From contig JAUWZC010000049.1 in NCBI GenBank assembly GCA_030615565.1, forward strand, positions 1 through 12,544: a stretch of 12,544 nt of DNA, written 5' to 3'. Shown in pieces: positions 11,924 to 12,544 of this stretch. The stretch comes from Desulfobacteraceae bacterium (GTDB lineage: Bacteria; Desulfobacterota; DSM-4660; Desulfatiglandales; B25-G16). The notes under the pieces were generated by a model. That model was not told the DNA's origin. It did not search any database and saw only the letters and a list, made by a program, of their open reading frames with translations. Positions within the stretch are counted from its first letter, which is position 1; each line of letters starts with the position of its first letter. Position numbers and translations under genes: made by a program.

Positions 11924-12318
11924 TTTATTCCTCCCTTCTAAGGCGGCCTTTAGCCGCATCTAAATCCGAAATCAGAATTTCGAAATCCTAAACAAATTCA
12001 AAATTCGAATGTCCAAAATCCAAAACAGAGTCCAACCCAGCCTTTGCCTATTATTAGCTGCTCTATGATGGTGTTTTGATCATTTGAATTTTTGTCATTT
12101 GATATTGTTTCGAGTTTCGGCCCGCCCTGGCGCGACATAGTTGATTCAAGCTTTCGTCGCTGAAATATCTCATGAGCTGAGCTTTTGTTACTATGGCCAT
12201 ATAAGCCAAGTCTGGGCCAGGGATTTCGTGCTTCGTATTTTACTACTATACCAATTCCAATGCTCCTAAGCGACTGAAAAGCCATACGCAGAGTGCATTG
12301 AACTCACATCTGAATAAT
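11924..12318. other. 395-base repeat-filled gap within a minus-strand gene pair
   Basis: No gene. It contains the AT-rich repeat (11958-12120), a small hairpin GCGGC/GCCGC (11943-11957) just before the ribosome site, and a further stretch to 12290 whose open frame on the minus strand looks like translated repeat. The ribosome site GGGAGG of the HMGL-like gene is at 11930-11935. Confidence 0.6.
11958..12120. repeat. AT-rich interspersed repeat region
   Basis: It begins with CTAAATCCGAAATCAG, continues with TTTCGAAATCCTAAAC and TTCAAAATTCGAATGTCC, then has TTTGATCATTTGAA and GTCATTTGATATTG and closes with TTTCGAGTTTCGG. The first part matches the inverse of 8342-8380. Such chains of AAATCC/TTCGAA words are non-coding dispersed repeats. 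Confidence 0.5.
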
Positions 12319-12544
12319 CTATCCCTTGATGGATCTTGGAGTCAACATAAGATGATGCGGACATATACTCTTTGGATTTTGGTAACAGCTCCTCGCAAAG
12401 GCGATAAAATAATCCCTTATTTGTGTCAAAGGAACAACCTCGTCCACCAGACCGGCCTTTGCACAATACACTGGCCTTGACTGATCATAGTACTGTTGCG
12501 CAAGGGCGTTCATTTTATCGATCACTGGTTCAAGGGGGTTACCT
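12319..12544 (-). CDS. Acyl-CoA carboxylase / glutaconyl-CoA decarboxylase carboxyltransferase subunit, C-terminal end
   Basis: The frame is open across the right edge; the GTG at 12525 is an internal Val (NPLEPVIDKMNALAQQYY). The last 75 residues carry YYDQSRPVYCAKAGLVDEVV, YFIAFARSCYQNPKSICP and HHLMLTPRSIKG, the characteristic ending of biotin-dependent carboxyltransferases such as the glutaconyl-CoA decarboxylase alpha subunit (GcdA-like) and related acyl-CoA carboxylase beta subunits. These move CO2 between an acyl-CoA and carboxybiotin. The catalytic crotonase-fold domains lie outside the window, so the acyl-CoA specificity cannot be read. It precedes the HMGL-like gene on the same strand with a 395-base gap containing repeats. 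Confidence 0.85.
   Translation of the reverse strand, partial: GNPLEPVIDKMNALAQQYYDQSRPVYCAKAGLVDEVVPLTQIRDYFIAFARSCYQNPKSICPHHLMLTPRSIKG

Noticed and set aside
11998..12285. A 95-codon open frame on the minus strand between the carboxyltransferase and HMGL-like genes
   Set aside because: It translates the AT-rich repeat (low-complexity SNDKNSNDQN-type residues), has no ribosome site and no family resemblance.
1..12544. CRISPR array
   Set aside because: No evenly spaced direct repeats of 25-40 bases were seen anywhere in the window.

Overview
The window reads as a decaying defence/accessory island set between metabolic genes of an anaerobic bacterium. The edges carry HMG-CoA-lyase-like enzymes and the end of a biotin-dependent acyl-CoA (glutaconyl-CoA-type) carboxyltransferase, a combination typical of anaerobic acyl-CoA metabolism. 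Together with moderate-to-low GC and AT-rich intergenic repeats of the 'AAATCCGAAATC' kind, this fits a Desulfobacterota-like or other strictly anaerobic lineage. The taxonomic guess is an inference with low confidence.

Left edge (1-1100): the 3' part of a HMG-CoA-lyase-family gene on the plus strand, converging through hairpins on a minus-strand DUF6398 protein (1088-1711). Region 1712-2130 holds coding debris on the minus strand: an apparent tail of an IS200-like transposase and the degraded C-terminus of a type III-like restriction subunit. An orphan 138-residue protein of unknown function follows (2131-2547). A regulatory interval (2548-2943) precedes a plus-strand fused XRE-ImmA/IrrE gene (2944-4092). 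Its coupled PIN-like partner begins properly but is cut off within about 20 codons, at a junction with the 5' end of a type I hsdM gene on the opposite strand. Just upstream of hsdM is a 35-codon fragment resembling the N-terminus of a type III-like Mod methyltransferase.

Centre (4491-8079): an intact minus-strand operon of MerR-like regulator, 845-residue gamma-class N6-adenine DNA methyltransferase and PIN-domain nuclease. The last two genes overlap by ATGA, and a perfect 12-bp inverted repeat lies in the promoter region. This is the strongest candidate for a functional, little-described defence module: a modification enzyme with a specificity region, coupled to a PIN ribonuclease rather than a conventional restriction nuclease. 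Upstream of it lies a relic of a DUF5131 (phage Gp37/Gp68-like) gene broken at an interspersed repeat.

Right (8842-9931): a second, unfused XRE + ImmA/IrrE pair on the plus strand, with two adjacent palindromic operators over its promoter. An 816-base gene-poor interval with several hairpins follows. A minus-strand HMGL-like gene (10748-11923) lacks the catalytic cysteine of HMG-CoA lyases. A repeat-filled gap separates it from the C-terminus of the acyl-CoA carboxyltransferase, which runs off the right end.

The working modules are thus one MTase-PIN operon and two XRE-ImmA regulators. Around them lie fragments of at least three other systems (type I, type III-like, DUF5131), as expected for a turnover hotspot.
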